Below, in pieces: positions 10,651 through 22,862 of a stretch of DNA of 64,000 nt. A program made the position numbers and the translations under genes. Each line of letters opens with the position of its first letter. Positions within the stretch are counted from its first letter, which is position 1. The notes beneath the pieces are model-generated. The model saw only the letters and a list, made by a program, of their open reading frames with translations, had not been told where the DNA came from and ran no database searches. Origin of the DNA: Chamaelirium japonicum (Eukaryota; Streptophyta; Magnoliopsida; Liliales; Melanthiaceae). The stretch spans positions 26,848,885-26,912,884 of the forward strand of contig OX393557.1 in assembly GCA_947650365.1 (NCBI GenBank), in the 5' to 3' direction.

Positions 10651-12480
10651 CTAAGTGACAACCAATGCAGACAGAAAAAAAGGAGGACACCCGACCCAAA
10701 ACGCCAAAGCGAAAAATGCTTTGGAGTCGATCACTGGATATGTGACCTAACATTCTATGCCACAAGTCGGCATCAGAGGTAACAGACAGAGCTGACGGAG
10801 TGGAAGGAGTGAAAGTGGGAACCTGAAGGTGATCCAACTAATAAAGTCTCCCTACTTTACGATCTAGTCAAACTCTCTGACCCGTCCGCGGATCCTGCAC
10901 AGAACAAGAGGAAGAAGTAAATGTAACGATCAGCCCCGAGTCACAAATAGAACTAACAGATATTAAATTAATATTTAAGAGGGAAGCATCGTGAACACGA
11001 GGCAAGGTCAGGCGACCAGTGAGATTGGAGGCAGGGGTGATGGATCCACACTACGAAATGGGTACACGAGTCCCATCAGCAGTGCGGACCCCCAGGTGGG
11101 TGGGAGCAGGATTACAGTCCATGAGTACGGAAGAGTCGGAGGTAAGATGGTAGGAGGCGCCTGAGTCGAAGATCTATGAAGCAATAGTACCAGGAGTGAC
11201 AGATAGTTTGTGAGTTGTCGAAGAGCTGGTAGAGACGAGGCACCGGAGAAGTAGTTCCTCAAGTCGCTGAAGATGATCGGAGTCAAAACGAGGTGGAACA
11301 GTGTGATGACAGGAGGTGCCAGAGTAGCTGGATCGATAGGAGCAGCAATGTCACCACTATGGCAAAGGAGAGCCTGACCACGTCCATGACCGACTATCTC
11401 GACGAAGGGACCCGGCCCGAGAACACCCTCAAAGCGGAGTGACGGAGGAGCATGATGGAAGGCCATAGTGCCAGGAGATGCCATTATCGCGCAAAAGTGA
11501 GGAGATAAGGAGGCAGGTGTAGAAGTGCCCTCAGAAACCCTCGATGAGAGACGATAGGGAACCGACTAAGCAAAGGGGTCGGAAAGGGGATGAGGGGGCG
11601 GAAAGGGGGCTGTGGGGAGGGTGATCGAGTGATGGGGCTACGGGTATAAGGGATTAGGAAGGGGGTCGGCCGGTGAGAGAGGGATTGGGTGGCTGGAGGG
11701 GGGCTGCTGGTGCGGGTGAAAGGGGGGAAGGGTGCTTGGAGGGGGCTGCCGGTGCGGGTGAGGGGGGATCTAGTGGATGCGGGGGCTGCGGGAGAGAGAA
11801 ATCAGAAAGGGGGTCGACCAGTGGGGGAAGAAGCGGGTGTCTGGAGGGGGCGGAGGGGTTGCCGGTGCGGGTGAGGGTGGGATCGGGTGACTTTGGTGGT
11901 TGGACGAGCTGCAGGTGCGGGAGGGGCTGGAGTGGCTGCCGGAGGAGGGAATCTGGTGCTGGAGGGGCAGCCAGAAGGAAAATCGGGTGCTGGAGGAGGT
12001 TGGGGGGGTTGCCGGAGGGGGGGGATCGATTGTGGGAGGGGGTTGTAGTGACCGGCGGTTGCTGCGGGGGCTGGCGGTGGCTGTCGGAGGGAGGGGCTGC
12101 GGTGGCCAGAGGGAGGGGCTGCGGTGGAGGGGGAAGGTCGAGGAAGGGACGGGAGGTGTGCTGGAGATGGCTGACGGGAGCTGCAGGGGCCGGAGGTGGC
12201 TGCCGGAGGGAGGTGCTACGGTGGTCGGAGGGAGAGCCGGGGGGTGCTGCAGAGCTGAAAGAGGAGCCGGAGGGGGGGAGATCGGAGAGGAGGGAGATCG
12301 TCGTCGTCGTCGTCACCGTCGGAGCCGGAGAACCCTAGAGCTCTGATATCATGTTAGGAGATGACGATTAGGGTTTGGAGAGAAGGAGATGATTTTCTAT
12401 TGAGGGACTGAAGCCCAATATATATGTACATGCATACACAAGCAACCAGACCCGACGAACCCGACCCATATACATTAACA
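10651..12480 (-). mobile_element. Copia-4, truncated Copia element (minus strand)
   Basis: The 5' LTR lies at 12352-12480 and the primer-binding site, a variant of TGGTATCAGAGC, at 12340-12351. Reading leftwards there is a C-rich leader (about 11500-12339). Then come a short N-terminal region without the gag core, a protease with Asp-Ser-Gly near 11165, and the pre-integrase segment LWHRMLGHISSDRLQ near 10750. The element stops within the integrase zinc region at about 10651, against the Gypsy LTR-like fragment. The rest of pol and the 3' LTR are missing. Stops and shifts are frequent. It is closely related to Copia-2 and Copia-3. Confidence 0.85.
12352..12480 (-). repeat. Copia-4 5' LTR
   Basis: 129-bp LTR that reads, on the minus strand, TGTTAATGTATATGGGTCGG to CCTAACA. 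It belongs to the same family as the Copia-1 LTR. No partner LTR remains on the other side. Confidence 0.88.
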
Positions 12481-13132
12481 CCCATTAATAGTTCTATTAC
12501 ATGATTGGTTTGTCATTTTCATAAAAAATCTAGATGGAGGATAAACAATTTAATGGATTATCATGGTGTGTATATACATGGCATACAAAGTCCACAACGC
12601 GGCTATAGTTATCCATCGCATGTGTCTATAATTGCTTTCTTCTTGTAGTCTGTATATAGCACCCCTTTGTGTGGTATCTCCTTATTTGGGTTTGACTATA
12701 ACTGTATCTATGTGTGGATTAGACTCATCCATAAAGTACTACGATTTAGGACTCACTTTTCTGCATTTCTCTTCAATTTTCAGGAACCTTAATACAATAA
12801 GTTTATTGTTAATGAATGAAATTCAGGGTCTACAAGTACCCTCGCATAAGCCCTAACATAGTTGGGAACTTTTTTTTCTTGTAAAGAAAACATTTACAAT
12901 AACGATGGGAGGAGGAAAGAGTGATTTCCTTAGACTAATTATCTTCTCAATTATTTGATTTTTTAAAAAAACTAAGATGGTTTTGATAGGGTTGCGTGAC
13001 TAATACCGGTCTGTCCATGTAAGATGTGTATATAAACAAAACATATGAATAAGTTAAAACAGTAGGCATGATTCATCAAGTAACTCATATATAAAGGAAA
13101 CTTGGATTATATGATCAAAAAGAAAAACACAC
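12481..13132. other. Intron 11, right end without recognised element
   Basis: AT-rich intron sequence between the Copia-4 LTR and exon 11. No coding or repeat structure was recognised. Confidence 0.6.
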
Positions 13133-13294
13133 CTTTGCAGTGTTAAAAATGACATTATTGCAGTCCGGTAGAATGCTAATAGACCACGCAGGCAGGATAT
13201 ATGAATTTCCATTAAATGACACAGTTGCATCTGAACTGTGGTCAATATTAGCAAGGAACGCTGCACAGCCTGCAGTATCATTGTAAATGTGTGC
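13133..13294 (-). CDS. BGAL: Beta-galactosidase exon 11
   Basis: This exon encodes residues 365-418 in phase 0. It contains [20 protein letters not shown] and the conserved [20 protein letters not shown]. It ends Asn-Thr-Ala-Lys before a GTGTGT donor. The match to plant beta-galactosidases is clear over its whole length. Confidence 0.94.
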
Positions 13295-13861
13295 CTGGAG
13301 TGCCAAAGTAAGAAATGGTAACAATTTTACAAAAACAAGAAGAAATGAGAGCACATAATGAGGTCAGAGAGTAAAGTAACACTACTGCAAAATTTTCCTC
13401 TGAAAGAATATCGTTACACAGGAAGTTACTAAAGCACGATGATTATGACGAAACTACTATTTTAGGAAAAATGACGATGTGATTCAAGGAATAAATGCAC
13501 TTAAAATACAAAGAAGTTTTACCTAAAACTACCATCAACTTTGTCATATTGTTCAGACAAAATAGGGCCTAAAAACGTTACTTTTTAACCCCCCAACAAG
13601 TGTCGTTCTACACACAACAAGTGCCATTCCACCCCCACGTGTTTTTTTTTTATGAGCAATTTATACTTGTGCTCTGTAAAACCCTATGGTATTTTTTTTT
13701 TCATTTACCCGATCCTTTTTTTAATTGAGTTGCCTTTCACCTTCTTCTTCCTCTTTAGCATTGTCGCCAGTATTTATTCGCCGGACATTATCGGCAAGCC
13801 GCTGGAAACCCTAGCATGACATCAAAAGAGGTCTGAAATTGGTGCACAGGAAGTAAAAGAC

Positions 13862-15731
13862 TGTTGGAGCAACACCCGAGGTCGCTCACGGTCGCGTACA
13901 ACTTTACGTGTATCCTCTTCGCTCGGAAGCTGTCAGGAAGTCACCTGAACCCATTGCCAAAGGACAAAGCCACGATAAAACTGGTTCAATGTAAAAACAC
14001 TAAACCTTAAATTATACTCTTTTGAAATATCAAACTTTAGTGGAATAAGATTATTCTACAATAACAGGTCGGGGGCTTCCTAATCACCACTCTTACGGAG
14101 GGGATCTAAAACAAAGTTATTCTATAATAGAATCATTCAGTAATGTAAATGGTAGAATAATGCAAAATAATTGATTCCTAGGATTAGGGTTATTCAACCA
14201 TGGATTTATGCAAATGCATTTGGGTTTGGTGCACTTGGTTTGTGTTTGGTTTGTGTTGAGTTGTGCTAGATTTGCTTTGATTTGTGTTGAGTTGTGTTAG
14301 ATTTGCTTTGATTTTGTGTTGAGTTGCGTATGATCTCTATTGAGTATACTTTGTGTTTTGTTTGCATTTAGTTAGTGTTGAGTTGAGTATGATTTGAGTT
14401 TGGTTTGTGCTGAGTTGCATTTGATCTCTATTTAGTTTACTTTGTGTTGAGTAGCATTGAGTTACGTTTTGTTTTTGTTATTGATGAGTTTGATTTGTGT
14501 TGAATTGTGAATTTTTTCGCTTTTTAGGGGTTTTGACACATAAACATGTGCTTACGGGTTTTATGTGATTTTTTAGGGGTTTTAACAACTCAATCCACCA
14601 AGTGACTCATATTTTAATTTTTATAGAAAAACACTTATAAATTCATGAAAACTGATAAAGTGATGTTTAATAAGCCAATTAGTAATAAAGGCAATCTTAA
14701 ACTCGTCGGTTTGCATTCGAGCTCGCTAGTCTCTCTGCTAACCTCAAACTCATATTTGACCCATAACGGCGCTCGGAGCTCGTGCGTTGAAGTTCGCCAG
14801 AGCTCGCCGGTCCACCCTCGCCAAACCTGAAGCTTAGGGTGGACACCTCGAGCATCGAGCTAGTCGTTCCACCTTGCACGAAGCATACCAGTCTATCATG
14901 ACCAAGTATCAGATGAACAAGACCCCCAGACACCACGGCAGGAGCTCGCCTAACTCGACCTAACCTTGACCTGAGCTCGTAGGACCACACAGAGCCCCTC
15001 AGCTTCACTTAGCCAATCCCATGGACAAGGCCTCCAGGAACCACAACTTAGCTCGCCCAAGGTGACAACGGGGAGCTCGTTCCCAACGCCCATGGAAGTG
15101 CAGCCTGTCGCCAAATGCTAGGGTTTGTCGCGTGGAGTGGACCGAGAGTCAAGCAGTACACCAGGTGGCAGATGGGCCGATAGATGGTGGGCGACGGGTT
15201 GGGTGTCAAGTGACGGCGCACTAGCGCTCCCTGTGCCCACCTATCATCTTAGCACCATTTCGGGTGCAACACGCAGAAAGTATCAGAGGACCCGTCACCT
15301 CATGATGCGATGCCCTTGATACCCAAACATTCTCCGATTTGATTGGAAGTAGTTGTTGTTCGGCCCTCTACCAGTCGTCGCCATCTGGCAGCCACGCGAC
15401 CGGACACATGTTGACATCCCCTCCTTCTAAGCTCCTATAAAAGCACGCCCTGAAGCCCCATTGAAAGGGTTGGAACCTGTGAGTCCAGAACACACCTGCT
15501 CTCCCCCTCTTCTATTACGTTCTCCTCTTACTGCTCAAGGACTGCCTTAGGCATCGGAGGGTTTGTGCTCCAGAAGGGAGCCGACCGTCTCTGACCTATT
15601 TTGTTGTCTTCTAGGTTACCGCCGCAAGCTCCGTTCACCAACGACGGAGAAGGCGATCAGCGGTCGTGGCGGCAGCTCCCCTCCGGCCGGTTTCTACCTT
15701 CGAGGGGTGTTCATCGAGTGGTTCCCCAACA
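13862..15731 (+). mobile_element. Possible LTR of about 1.9 kb in intron 10
   Basis: The segment begins TGTTGGAGC and ends TTCCCCAACA, so its ends form the inverted pair TGTTGG/CCAACA. A TATA-like TATAAAAG lies at 15436, followed by sequence typical of transcribed LTR regions. It holds a TTGTGTTGAGTTG-rich degenerate repeat at 14220-14500. The flanking five bases (AAGAC and GTACA) do not match, and no internal region or coding domain was seen. A solo LTR or LTR fragment is the best guess. Confidence 0.4.
14220..14500. repeat. Degenerate TTGTGTTGAGTTG repeat
   Basis: Short words such as TTTGTGTTGAGTTG and GATTTGCTTTGATTT recur irregularly about ten times. This is a low-complexity tandem tract inside intron 10. 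Confidence 0.65.
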
Positions 15732-15930
15732 GTACATACTAACGTGTATACAAAATTCAATGTGTTTCAGTTTATTTCAGATTTCCTATCAGAAGCCAGT
15801 GTTAGCAAATATATTTACAATGAGCAATACAACATAGCATGAAGTATAATAATCATTAGAATAACCAAAAGAAAGAAGCTTTTTCTTCAAGAATGGCAAC
15901 ACTCATGAATTGATGTCTTGGCTTGCTTAC

Positions 15931-16049
15931 CTCTAAATTTACACCAAGTGACACATAAGTTGGATCTGAATTGACCAAATATTCTTCACATAACTTTATA
16001 GTCTTGTGTAGATCTCGTAGATGGCTCCATTTTGGATGCCTGAGAAAAC
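15931..16049 (-). CDS. BGAL: Beta-galactosidase exon 10
   Basis: This exon completes Gly325 and encodes residues 326-364, beginning [20 protein letters not shown]. It matches the conserved stretch after the catalytic barrel. The acceptor is CTTGCAG and the donor GTAAGC. Intron 9 before it is 1171 nt with no recognisable element. Confidence 0.92.
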
Positions 16050-17220
16050 CTGCAAGGAATTCTCTCTCATCAGAACGATAAATGTGCACAATGTCCTTGT
16101 AAAAGGGGCACTGTGCATTCTATGTTGGAGCCTTTTCCACTTATGGCAATTTATAAATTATAATAAGGGAAAATTCATAAAGGGATAGCTAAAACTGAAG
16201 CTAATCATTAGCAGGATCATGAAAACACATCAGAAGGGCTAAGAATTAGAACTGGGTGTCTTTGATCACAAATATAGGATATGCGAGAAAAATATTGCAT
16301 GTTATGTCAGGCGCACCATTAGCTAGTGGTAAGATACCCTTCTTGAAAAGAAAGGGTTGGTTCCGAGGAAAAAGAAACAAATGTTGGTAGCTTTATTCTT
16401 AGTATCACCCTGATTCTGTTGGTATCACTAACACTTTATAGTTTATCTTTTGAGTAATATTTTTTTATTTACAAGGTAGTTAATAGAACCTAGACCCAAT
16501 CTACATACTGTCCATGGACGCTTGATAAAGGACAATGGCTCAAATAGGACACCCGTGTCTGTAAAAAAATGACTGGCCGACAGGTATCCTTGTGTCAACA
16601 TGCACTGATCAGGCTCATCAAATGTGTCCTCAAATAAAATTTAATTAAATGGTGCCCTATAAAGAATCCGGCACCTCACATACCATAAAGACTATGTCAT
16701 TGAAGAAAACTCTGAATACAAATCTTCCAGGAATCTCGACATCACTCACAGATGTAGCAATGGTTCTATTGGGTAACCATGATGTATTATCATACGAACA
16801 AAATAAGTGTTGTTAAAACATGGTGATATATTGTGTCATGACTCGTTCCATGTAAGAAATTCAAATCAAAGAACCCACAAGAATATAGGTCTCTGTGTAA
16901 ATATTAAAAAAATAACTCATATACAAAATCAAATAAGAATGAATCAATTAGTTTTTTGATACATAAGAAATACTAAATTTAATATTATATCCATTAAAGA
17001 AATTTATCCCCAATTTCTTTTCTTTTTTCTTTTGTTCTTCACCATGTCGGACACATAACCAAATCCAACAACTTCGGATTATGCTATGTGCTATGTGATG
17101 AGAAAAGAAAGTAACAGCTTAAAACCTTACAGCGCAACCAAAAAACTTAACATACTCATGCACAAAACATGGGATATTTTTGTTCATGTATGAAATGAAG
17201 TAATGAACTAAGATGAGTAC
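16050..17220. other. Intron 9, no recognised element
   Basis: 1171-nt AT-rich intron. I see no exon, terminal inverted repeat or transposon domain in it. Confidence 0.6.
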
Positions 17221-17308
17221 CATATTCATCAATTGGAGCATCAAAGTCATAACTTGTCGCAACGAATGGGCCACCAGCTGTCCGTCCAAAATTAGTTCCA
17301 CCATAATA
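17221..17308 (-). CDS. BGAL: Beta-galactosidase exon 9
   Basis: This exon encodes residues 296-324 plus one base. It reads [20 protein letters not shown] and then DFDAPIDEY, the family hallmark. Most relatives have Tyr-His-Gly-Gly where this copy has Tyr-Tyr-Gly-Gly. The donor is GTACTC. Confidence 0.94.
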
Positions 17309-17407
17309 CTGCAATAGATATTTACCGTCTCAACTAAATATGAATAATCATATATGATCTTATTAAGTGGTTGTTCCTTATGCAGACCAAAATTAAATCA
17401 AGTTTAC

Positions 17408-17513
17408 CATGTAGTAGTTCTGGAAAGTGCCACCTTTTGCAAAAAAGCGTGCCACTGAAAAGGCAATGTCCTCAACAAGTCTGAAAGGGATTGCATAACC
17501 AAATGATAAGTAC
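17408..17513 (-). CDS. BGAL: Beta-galactosidase exon 8
   Basis: This exon completes Trp260 and encodes residues 261-295. It reads [20 protein letters not shown] and ends GGTFQNYYM. This matches the conserved GH35 block that follows the nucleophile. The acceptor is TTGCAG and the donor GTAAAC. Confidence 0.93.
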
Positions 17514-17620
17514 CTGCAAAATCATTGAACAATGGATTATCTGAGAAACTTATTTGAAGTAGTGTCTCCCATAGACTGTTCACAATCTCTACAGGCCATC
17601 TTCAAATAGCTAAATATTAC

Positions 17621-17709
17621 CATCCAGGATAATTCTCTGACCAAATCTTGGGCTTGGAAGGAGAATTTGGTGTAAAACCATCACAGTAGAACGCATCACA
17701 TGTATTTAT
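17621..17709 (-). CDS. BGAL: Beta-galactosidase exon 7 (catalytic nucleophile)
   Basis: This exon encodes residues 231-259 plus two bases of Trp260. It reads INTCDAFYCDGFTPN and then KPKIWSENYPGW across the junction. Glu255 in the Ser-Glu-Asn motif is the predicted nucleophile. Relatives usually have a Trp-Thr pair (ENWTGW) where this copy has Tyr-Pro. The donor is GTAATA. Confidence 0.93.
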
Positions 17710-17973
17710 CTGTATCATAGACATATAGTACTTACGTAAAAGGGAAGGAAAATCAAATGAATCTCACCAAATAAAAAATAAACAAATCTGGGCAAACATT
17801 GAGTTACAGCAATAAATCTTAATAACTTTGGACATTTTGCAATTCACATTCAATTTACAACCATTGAAAGGGTCTTAGACTTTCATGTCGATGTGATGGG
17901 CCTTGCATGGAAAACCAGTATTTTTATGTTTATGACCAACATCCTTTGGGGTTATTTAGTGATTTAAACTACT

Positions 17974-18089
17974 TGTTAATGTATAGAGATGGGTCGGGTT
18001 ATATGTACAGTCGGGTCGGGTTGTGTGTGTATAATCCCTCAATGAGATGCATTCTATTCTCTCCAAACCCTAGCCGTCATCTCCTAACA
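17974..18089 (+). repeat. Copia-2 5' LTR
   Basis: 116-bp LTR beginning TGTTAATGTATAGAGATGGG and ending CTCCTAACA. It is the same family as Copia-1 but lacks part of the middle. The primer-binding site follows at 18090-18101. Confidence 0.9.
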
Positions 18090-18754
18090 TGGTATCAGAG
18101 TTTTAGGGTTTCTCGCGCGACGACGGCAGCCACCTCCGGCCTCTCCTCCACCCAGCAGCCCCCCCCCCCCCCTCCCTCCGGCCTCTCCTCCGCCCGGCAG
18201 CCCCTCTCCGGCTTTTCCTTCACCCGGCAGCCCCCCCCTTCCGGCCTCTCCTCCGCCCGGCAGCCCCCCCCCTCCACCCGACAGCAACCTCCGGCCTCTC
18301 CTTCACCCGGCAGCCCCCCCTCCGCTCGGCAGCCCCCCCACCGGCATCTCCTCCACCCGGCAGCCCCGCTCTGGCCTCCCCTCTGCCGGCAGCCCCCCTC
18401 CGGCCTCTCCTCCACCCGGCAACCCCCCCCCCCCCCCCTACGGCCTCTCCTCCGCCCGGCAGCCCCCCCCCTCTGGCACCCCCTCCGCTCGGCAGCCCCC
18501 CCCTCCGGCCTCTCCTCCACCCGGTAGCCCACCTCCGGCTTCCCCTCCGCCCGACAAACCCCGCAGGCCCCCTCCCTCCACCCCGCAGGCCACCCCCCCA
18601 TCCTCCTCTGCACCCCGCAGGCCCCCCTCCACCCTCCCCTGCACCCCCTGAAGCCCCACCGCCCCCTCTTCTCCTTTGTATTGAACTGCCCGTCTCCTCT
18701 GTACGGACTGCCTTAGACCTCCCTTGTGCTGGCTCGCCCCCGTACTTCAGGGGT

Positions 18755-21700
18755 ATGGCTTCCTACAGCATCTCTCGGCTCCCATACTGTCTGCACACAG
18801 TTGCTGATCGTCGAGTCCCTCCGTCTCCTCGTTTTGATGGTATTCTCGGGCCACGTCCCTCCACCACGTCAGTCGACTGTGGACGTCGTCAGGGTCCCCT
18901 CCGCCATGATGACGAGACTGCTGCTGCTGCTGATTTTCCTACTCCAGCACCGTCTGCCACCACTCCTGCTCCGTCTCGGTCTTACTCCGACCGCCTCCAG
19001 CGCTTTGAGGAGTTACTGTTGCGATACCTTGCCTCCACCAGCTCTTCGACAGATCACAGTCTCTCTGCCACTTCGGGTACTTCTGCTCAGTCTCGGTCTT
19101 ACTCCGACCGCCTCCAGCGCTTTGAGGAGTTACTGTTTCGATACCTCGCTTCCACCAGCTCTTCGACAGCTCACAGTCTCTCTGCCACTCCAGGTACTAC
19201 TGCTCCATGGATCTTCGACTCGGGTGCCTCCTGCCACCTTACCTCCGATCCTTTGGTCCTCACGGACTATAGCCCTGCTCCTACCCACATGGGGATCTAC
19301 ACTGCTGACGGGACTCGTGTACCCATTTCGCAGTGTGGATCCATCACCCCTGCCTCCGATCCCACTGGTCGCCTAACCTTACCTCGTGTTCACCTTGCTC
19401 CCCGTTTAAATTAACTTAATATCTGTTAGTTCTCTTTGTGACTCGGGCCTGATCGTTACATTTACTTTTTCTTCTTGTTATGTGCAGGATCCGCGGACGG
19501 GTCAGAGAGTTGGGCTGGGTCGTCGAGCAGGGGGACTCTATCAGTTGGATCACCTTCAGGTTTCCACTTCCACTCCATCAGCTCTGTCTGTTACCTCTGA
19601 TGCCGATTTGTGGCACAGAAGGTTAGGTCACATATCCAGTGATCGACTCCAAAGCATTTTTCGCTCTGGCGCTTTGGGTCGGGTGTCCTCCCCTCTCTCT
19701 GTCTGCACTGGGTGTCGATTAGCAAAGCACCTTGCTCTTCCTTTTTCTACTAGTGTTTTCCGTTCCAGCGCTCCTTTGGATCTCGTGTACTCTGACGTGT
19801 GGGGTCCTGCTCCAGTTGCCTCTTTTACTGGTTTTTTGTATTATGTGAGCTTCATAGATGATTACTCCCGCTGCACCTGGGTCTATCTCATGTGTCGCCG
19901 CTCCGAGATTCCTCATATTTACAGGACCTTCACTACTATGCTTTACACCCAGTTTGGTCGGCGCATTAAGACTTTTCGGTCTGATTGTGCCCAGGAGTAT
20001 CTCTCCTCTGAGATGCGCGAGATCCTTCAGACTCACGGCACTCTTCACCAACAGTCGTGTCCCCACACCTATGAACAAAACGGAGTCGCCGAGCGCAAAC
20101 ATCGCCATGTCCTCGAGACAGCAGGAGCTCTACTTCTGTCTGCTTCTGTTCCACATTCCTACTAGGCTGAAGCTGTCCTGACCGCTGTTCACCTCATCAA
20201 CATCACTCCGTCCTCATCCCTCTCTGGTGTTTCCCCGTACGAGCGGCTTTACTCCACATCTCCTGACTACTCTCTTCTTCGTACCTTTGGGTGCACGTGT
20301 TTCGTCCTCCTCCCTCCCCATGAGCGCACCAAACTCTCTGCTACGTCTGTTAGGTGTGTGCACTTAGGACTCAGTCGGGAGCACAAGGGCTATAGGTGCT
20401 ACGATCCCTTGGCTCGCCGGATCCGTGTCTCTCGCCACGTCTCCTTTGTAGGGGATGTTCCGTACTTTTCCACTGAGTCCCGGGATCTTTCCTCACCACT
20501 TACGTCGTCATCCCCTCTCACCATCCCCTTCCTACCTCCGTATCCTGCTCCCACGCCCACCTTCCCGGTTGAGCCTCCTCTACCTTCCTCGCCTCCCCTG
20601 TCTCCACCACCTCCACCTCCACCTCCCTCGTCTCCACCACCTCCCCCGCCACCTTCCTCTCCCCCGTCACCTCCACCACCACCACCTATCACACGTGTCT
20701 ACGTTCGTCGCTCCACAGTTCCTCCTACCGAGACTGTCTCCACTGGTACTACTTTACCTGCAGCTGCTCCCACCTCTCCGGCCGTGGATCCTGGTCCTAT
20801 TCGGCGCTACCCTTCGCGCGAACATCACCCTCCTGACAGATATGACTACTCCCCTGACAAGTTTGGTTACTCTGTGTTTACTCCTGTTTCTCCTCACACT
20901 TCTGGACTCTCTGTTGTTGCCTTCTACTCTTCGTCCTACCAGGCCTTTCTTACATCTCTTCACACCCACCGGGAGCCCCAGTCGTACCGTGAGGCAGTTG
21001 CATACCCAGAGTAGCGACAGGCCATGACAGTCAAACTTGAGGCCTTTCAGTGGACTCAGACGTGGGATTTGGTTCCTTGTCCCACTGGCGTGGTTCCTGC
21101 TAGCTGCAAATGGATCTTCAAGATCAAGACTCGACCTGATGGGTCCATTGAGCGGCATAAGGCGCGCCTTGTTGCTCGTGGTTTCTCCCAGGAGTATGGG
21201 ATTGACTACGAGGAGACATTTGCTCCAGTGGCTCGGATGACTACCGTTCGCACCCTCTTAGCTGTGGCAGCTGCTCGAGGGTGGCCTCTACATCAGATGG
21301 ATGTGACCAACGCATTTCTCCACGGTGATCTCTTAGAGGCTTCTCCACCGGGCGTCCCTACTCCTTCAGATTACGTATGTCGTTTGCGCCGAGCCATCTA
21401 TGGGCTCAAGCATGCCCCTCGTGCCTGGTTTGAGCGAATCCGCAGTGCAGTCCTGGCCGCCGGGTTTGTTGAGCGCCACTCTGACTATATCCTGTTCACT
21501 CGCTCCTCCAGTCAGGGTATTGTAGTTCTTCTTCTCTATGTGGATGATATGATCATCACCGAGGATGACAGTGCCACCATAGCGTCCCTTCAGCGCCACC
21601 TCCATAGTCAGTTTGAGATGAAAGATCTGGGCCCTCTTCGCTACTTTTTGGGCCTCGAGATTGCCCGGTCAGCTCGTGGTCTGTTAGTCTCCTAGCAAAA

Positions 21701-22473
21701 GTACATCTCCGATATCTTTGCTGATGCTGCTCTTACTGACTCTCGCACTGCTGACACACCCATGGAGCTCAATTTGAAGCTTCTTTCTATAGATGGTGAG
21801 CCACTCCAGGATGTCTCCCGCTACCAAAGGCTGGTTGGGATGCTCGTCTACCTCACTATGACCCGGCCAGACATTGCCCATGCTATTGGCATTGTCAGTC
21901 AGTTCGTTCAGGCTCCCCGTTCGGTTCACTATGCAGCAGTCCTTCGGATTATCCGCTACCTCCGAGGCACCATCACCCGCTCACTACTTTTTCCCTCTAC
22001 CTCTCCGTTGGTGCTGCGTGCCTACACCGATGCAGATGGAGATGTAGCCACTCGCCGTTCTACTACCGGATACTGTGTGTTCCTTGGTGATTCTCTCATT
22101 TCTTGGCGAAGCAAGAAACAAGAGTCTGTTGCTCGCTCAAACACCGAAGCCGAATACAGGGCTATGCCTTCCACTACCGCAGAGATTATCTGGCTTCGCC
22201 ACCTTCTACTAGACCTGGGAGTAGTGATATCCGGGCCCACGCTTCTCTTTTGTGACGACCAGAGTGCTATTCAGATTGCTAGCAACCAGGTATTCCATGA
22301 GCGGACAAAACATATTGAGGTTGATTGTCACTATGTTCGTCAGGAGTTTCATGACTACACCATCTCCTTGCCATTCATTTCATCATCGGAGCAGACTGCT
22401 GATTTTCTGACGAAGCCCCTTACGATTGCTCGCTTCTGGCATTTTATCGGCAAACTCTCGGTCCATGATCCAC
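18755..22473 (+). pseudogene. pol: Copia-2 pol with short N-terminal region, decayed
   Basis: The frame begins MASYSISRLPYCLHTVADRR and reaches the protease DSGASCHLT near 19216, with no core gag. A small shift near 19411 breaks the frame. The rest stays in one frame: pre-integrase LWHRRLGHISSDRL, integrase with WGPAPVASFTGFLYYVSFID and YEQNGVAERKHRHVLETA, a Pro-rich spacer, reverse transcriptase with YVDDM, and RNase H. TAG stops occur at 20163, 21012 and 21693, where relatives have TGG, TGG and CAG. Small in-frame losses are seen in reverse transcriptase (after HGDLLEA) and in RNase H (after DAD). Confidence 0.9.
18974..19207 (+). repeat. 117-bp in-frame tandem duplication in Copia-2
   Basis: Two adjacent 117-bp copies (18974-19090 and 19091-19207) encode 39 residues each. 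Both begin SRSYSDRLQRFEELL, just before the protease. They differ at several bases. The duplication keeps the frame and is absent from the corresponding part of Copia-1. Confidence 0.88.
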
Positions 22474-22487
22474 CATCATCTCCTAAT

Positions 22488-22823
22488 ACCACTAAAGGGA
22501 TGGACGCCATAATTAAGAAATAGAGAGCACAATTGGAGTGCTCAGTCTCCATATTCCACTCTCTCCCATCTTTTCCGGTATTTCTTTTTCTCTTGTTTCT
22601 ACTTCCCTTCTTTTTCATATTCAATATCCATTACTTATAGTTTTCCTCATTTATTTTGCTATTTATTTGTGCCAATATATCTCCTGGAATATTTCATATC
22701 TGCTGCAAATATATATGAACCTATTCAAGCATAAAAGGCTTTATGTTAAGATATGTGTAAGTCTCTAGGGCCAAGAACTACGAAGTTATACGACTTTTGT
22801 GATCCATCAAGGCTTAAATATGT
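22488..22823. other. Intron 6 sequence between Copia-2 and Copia-3
   Basis: AT-rich host intron sequence of about 335 nt. It ends with the TATGT target copy of Copia-3. No other feature was seen. Confidence 0.65.
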
Positions 22824-22862
22824 TGTTAGGAGATGATGGCTAGGATTTGGAGAGAATGGAAT

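Larger units (their letters stand above)
17974..22487 (+). mobile_element. Copia-2, LTR retrotransposon without gag core and with a lost 3' LTR
   Basis: The 5' LTR (17974-18089) is 116 bp and is followed by TGGTATCAGAGT. After a C-rich leader comes a frame that has protease, integrase, reverse transcriptase and RNase H but no UBN2 gag domain or zinc knuckle. At the right end RNase H runs to a short remnant like CATCTCCTAA, which matches the end of the LTR. The 3' LTR is therefore reduced to about 12 nt. The flanks CTACT (17969-17973) and CCACT (22489-22493) differ at one base and may be the target duplication. It lies in intron 6, opposite to the host gene. Confidence 0.88.
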
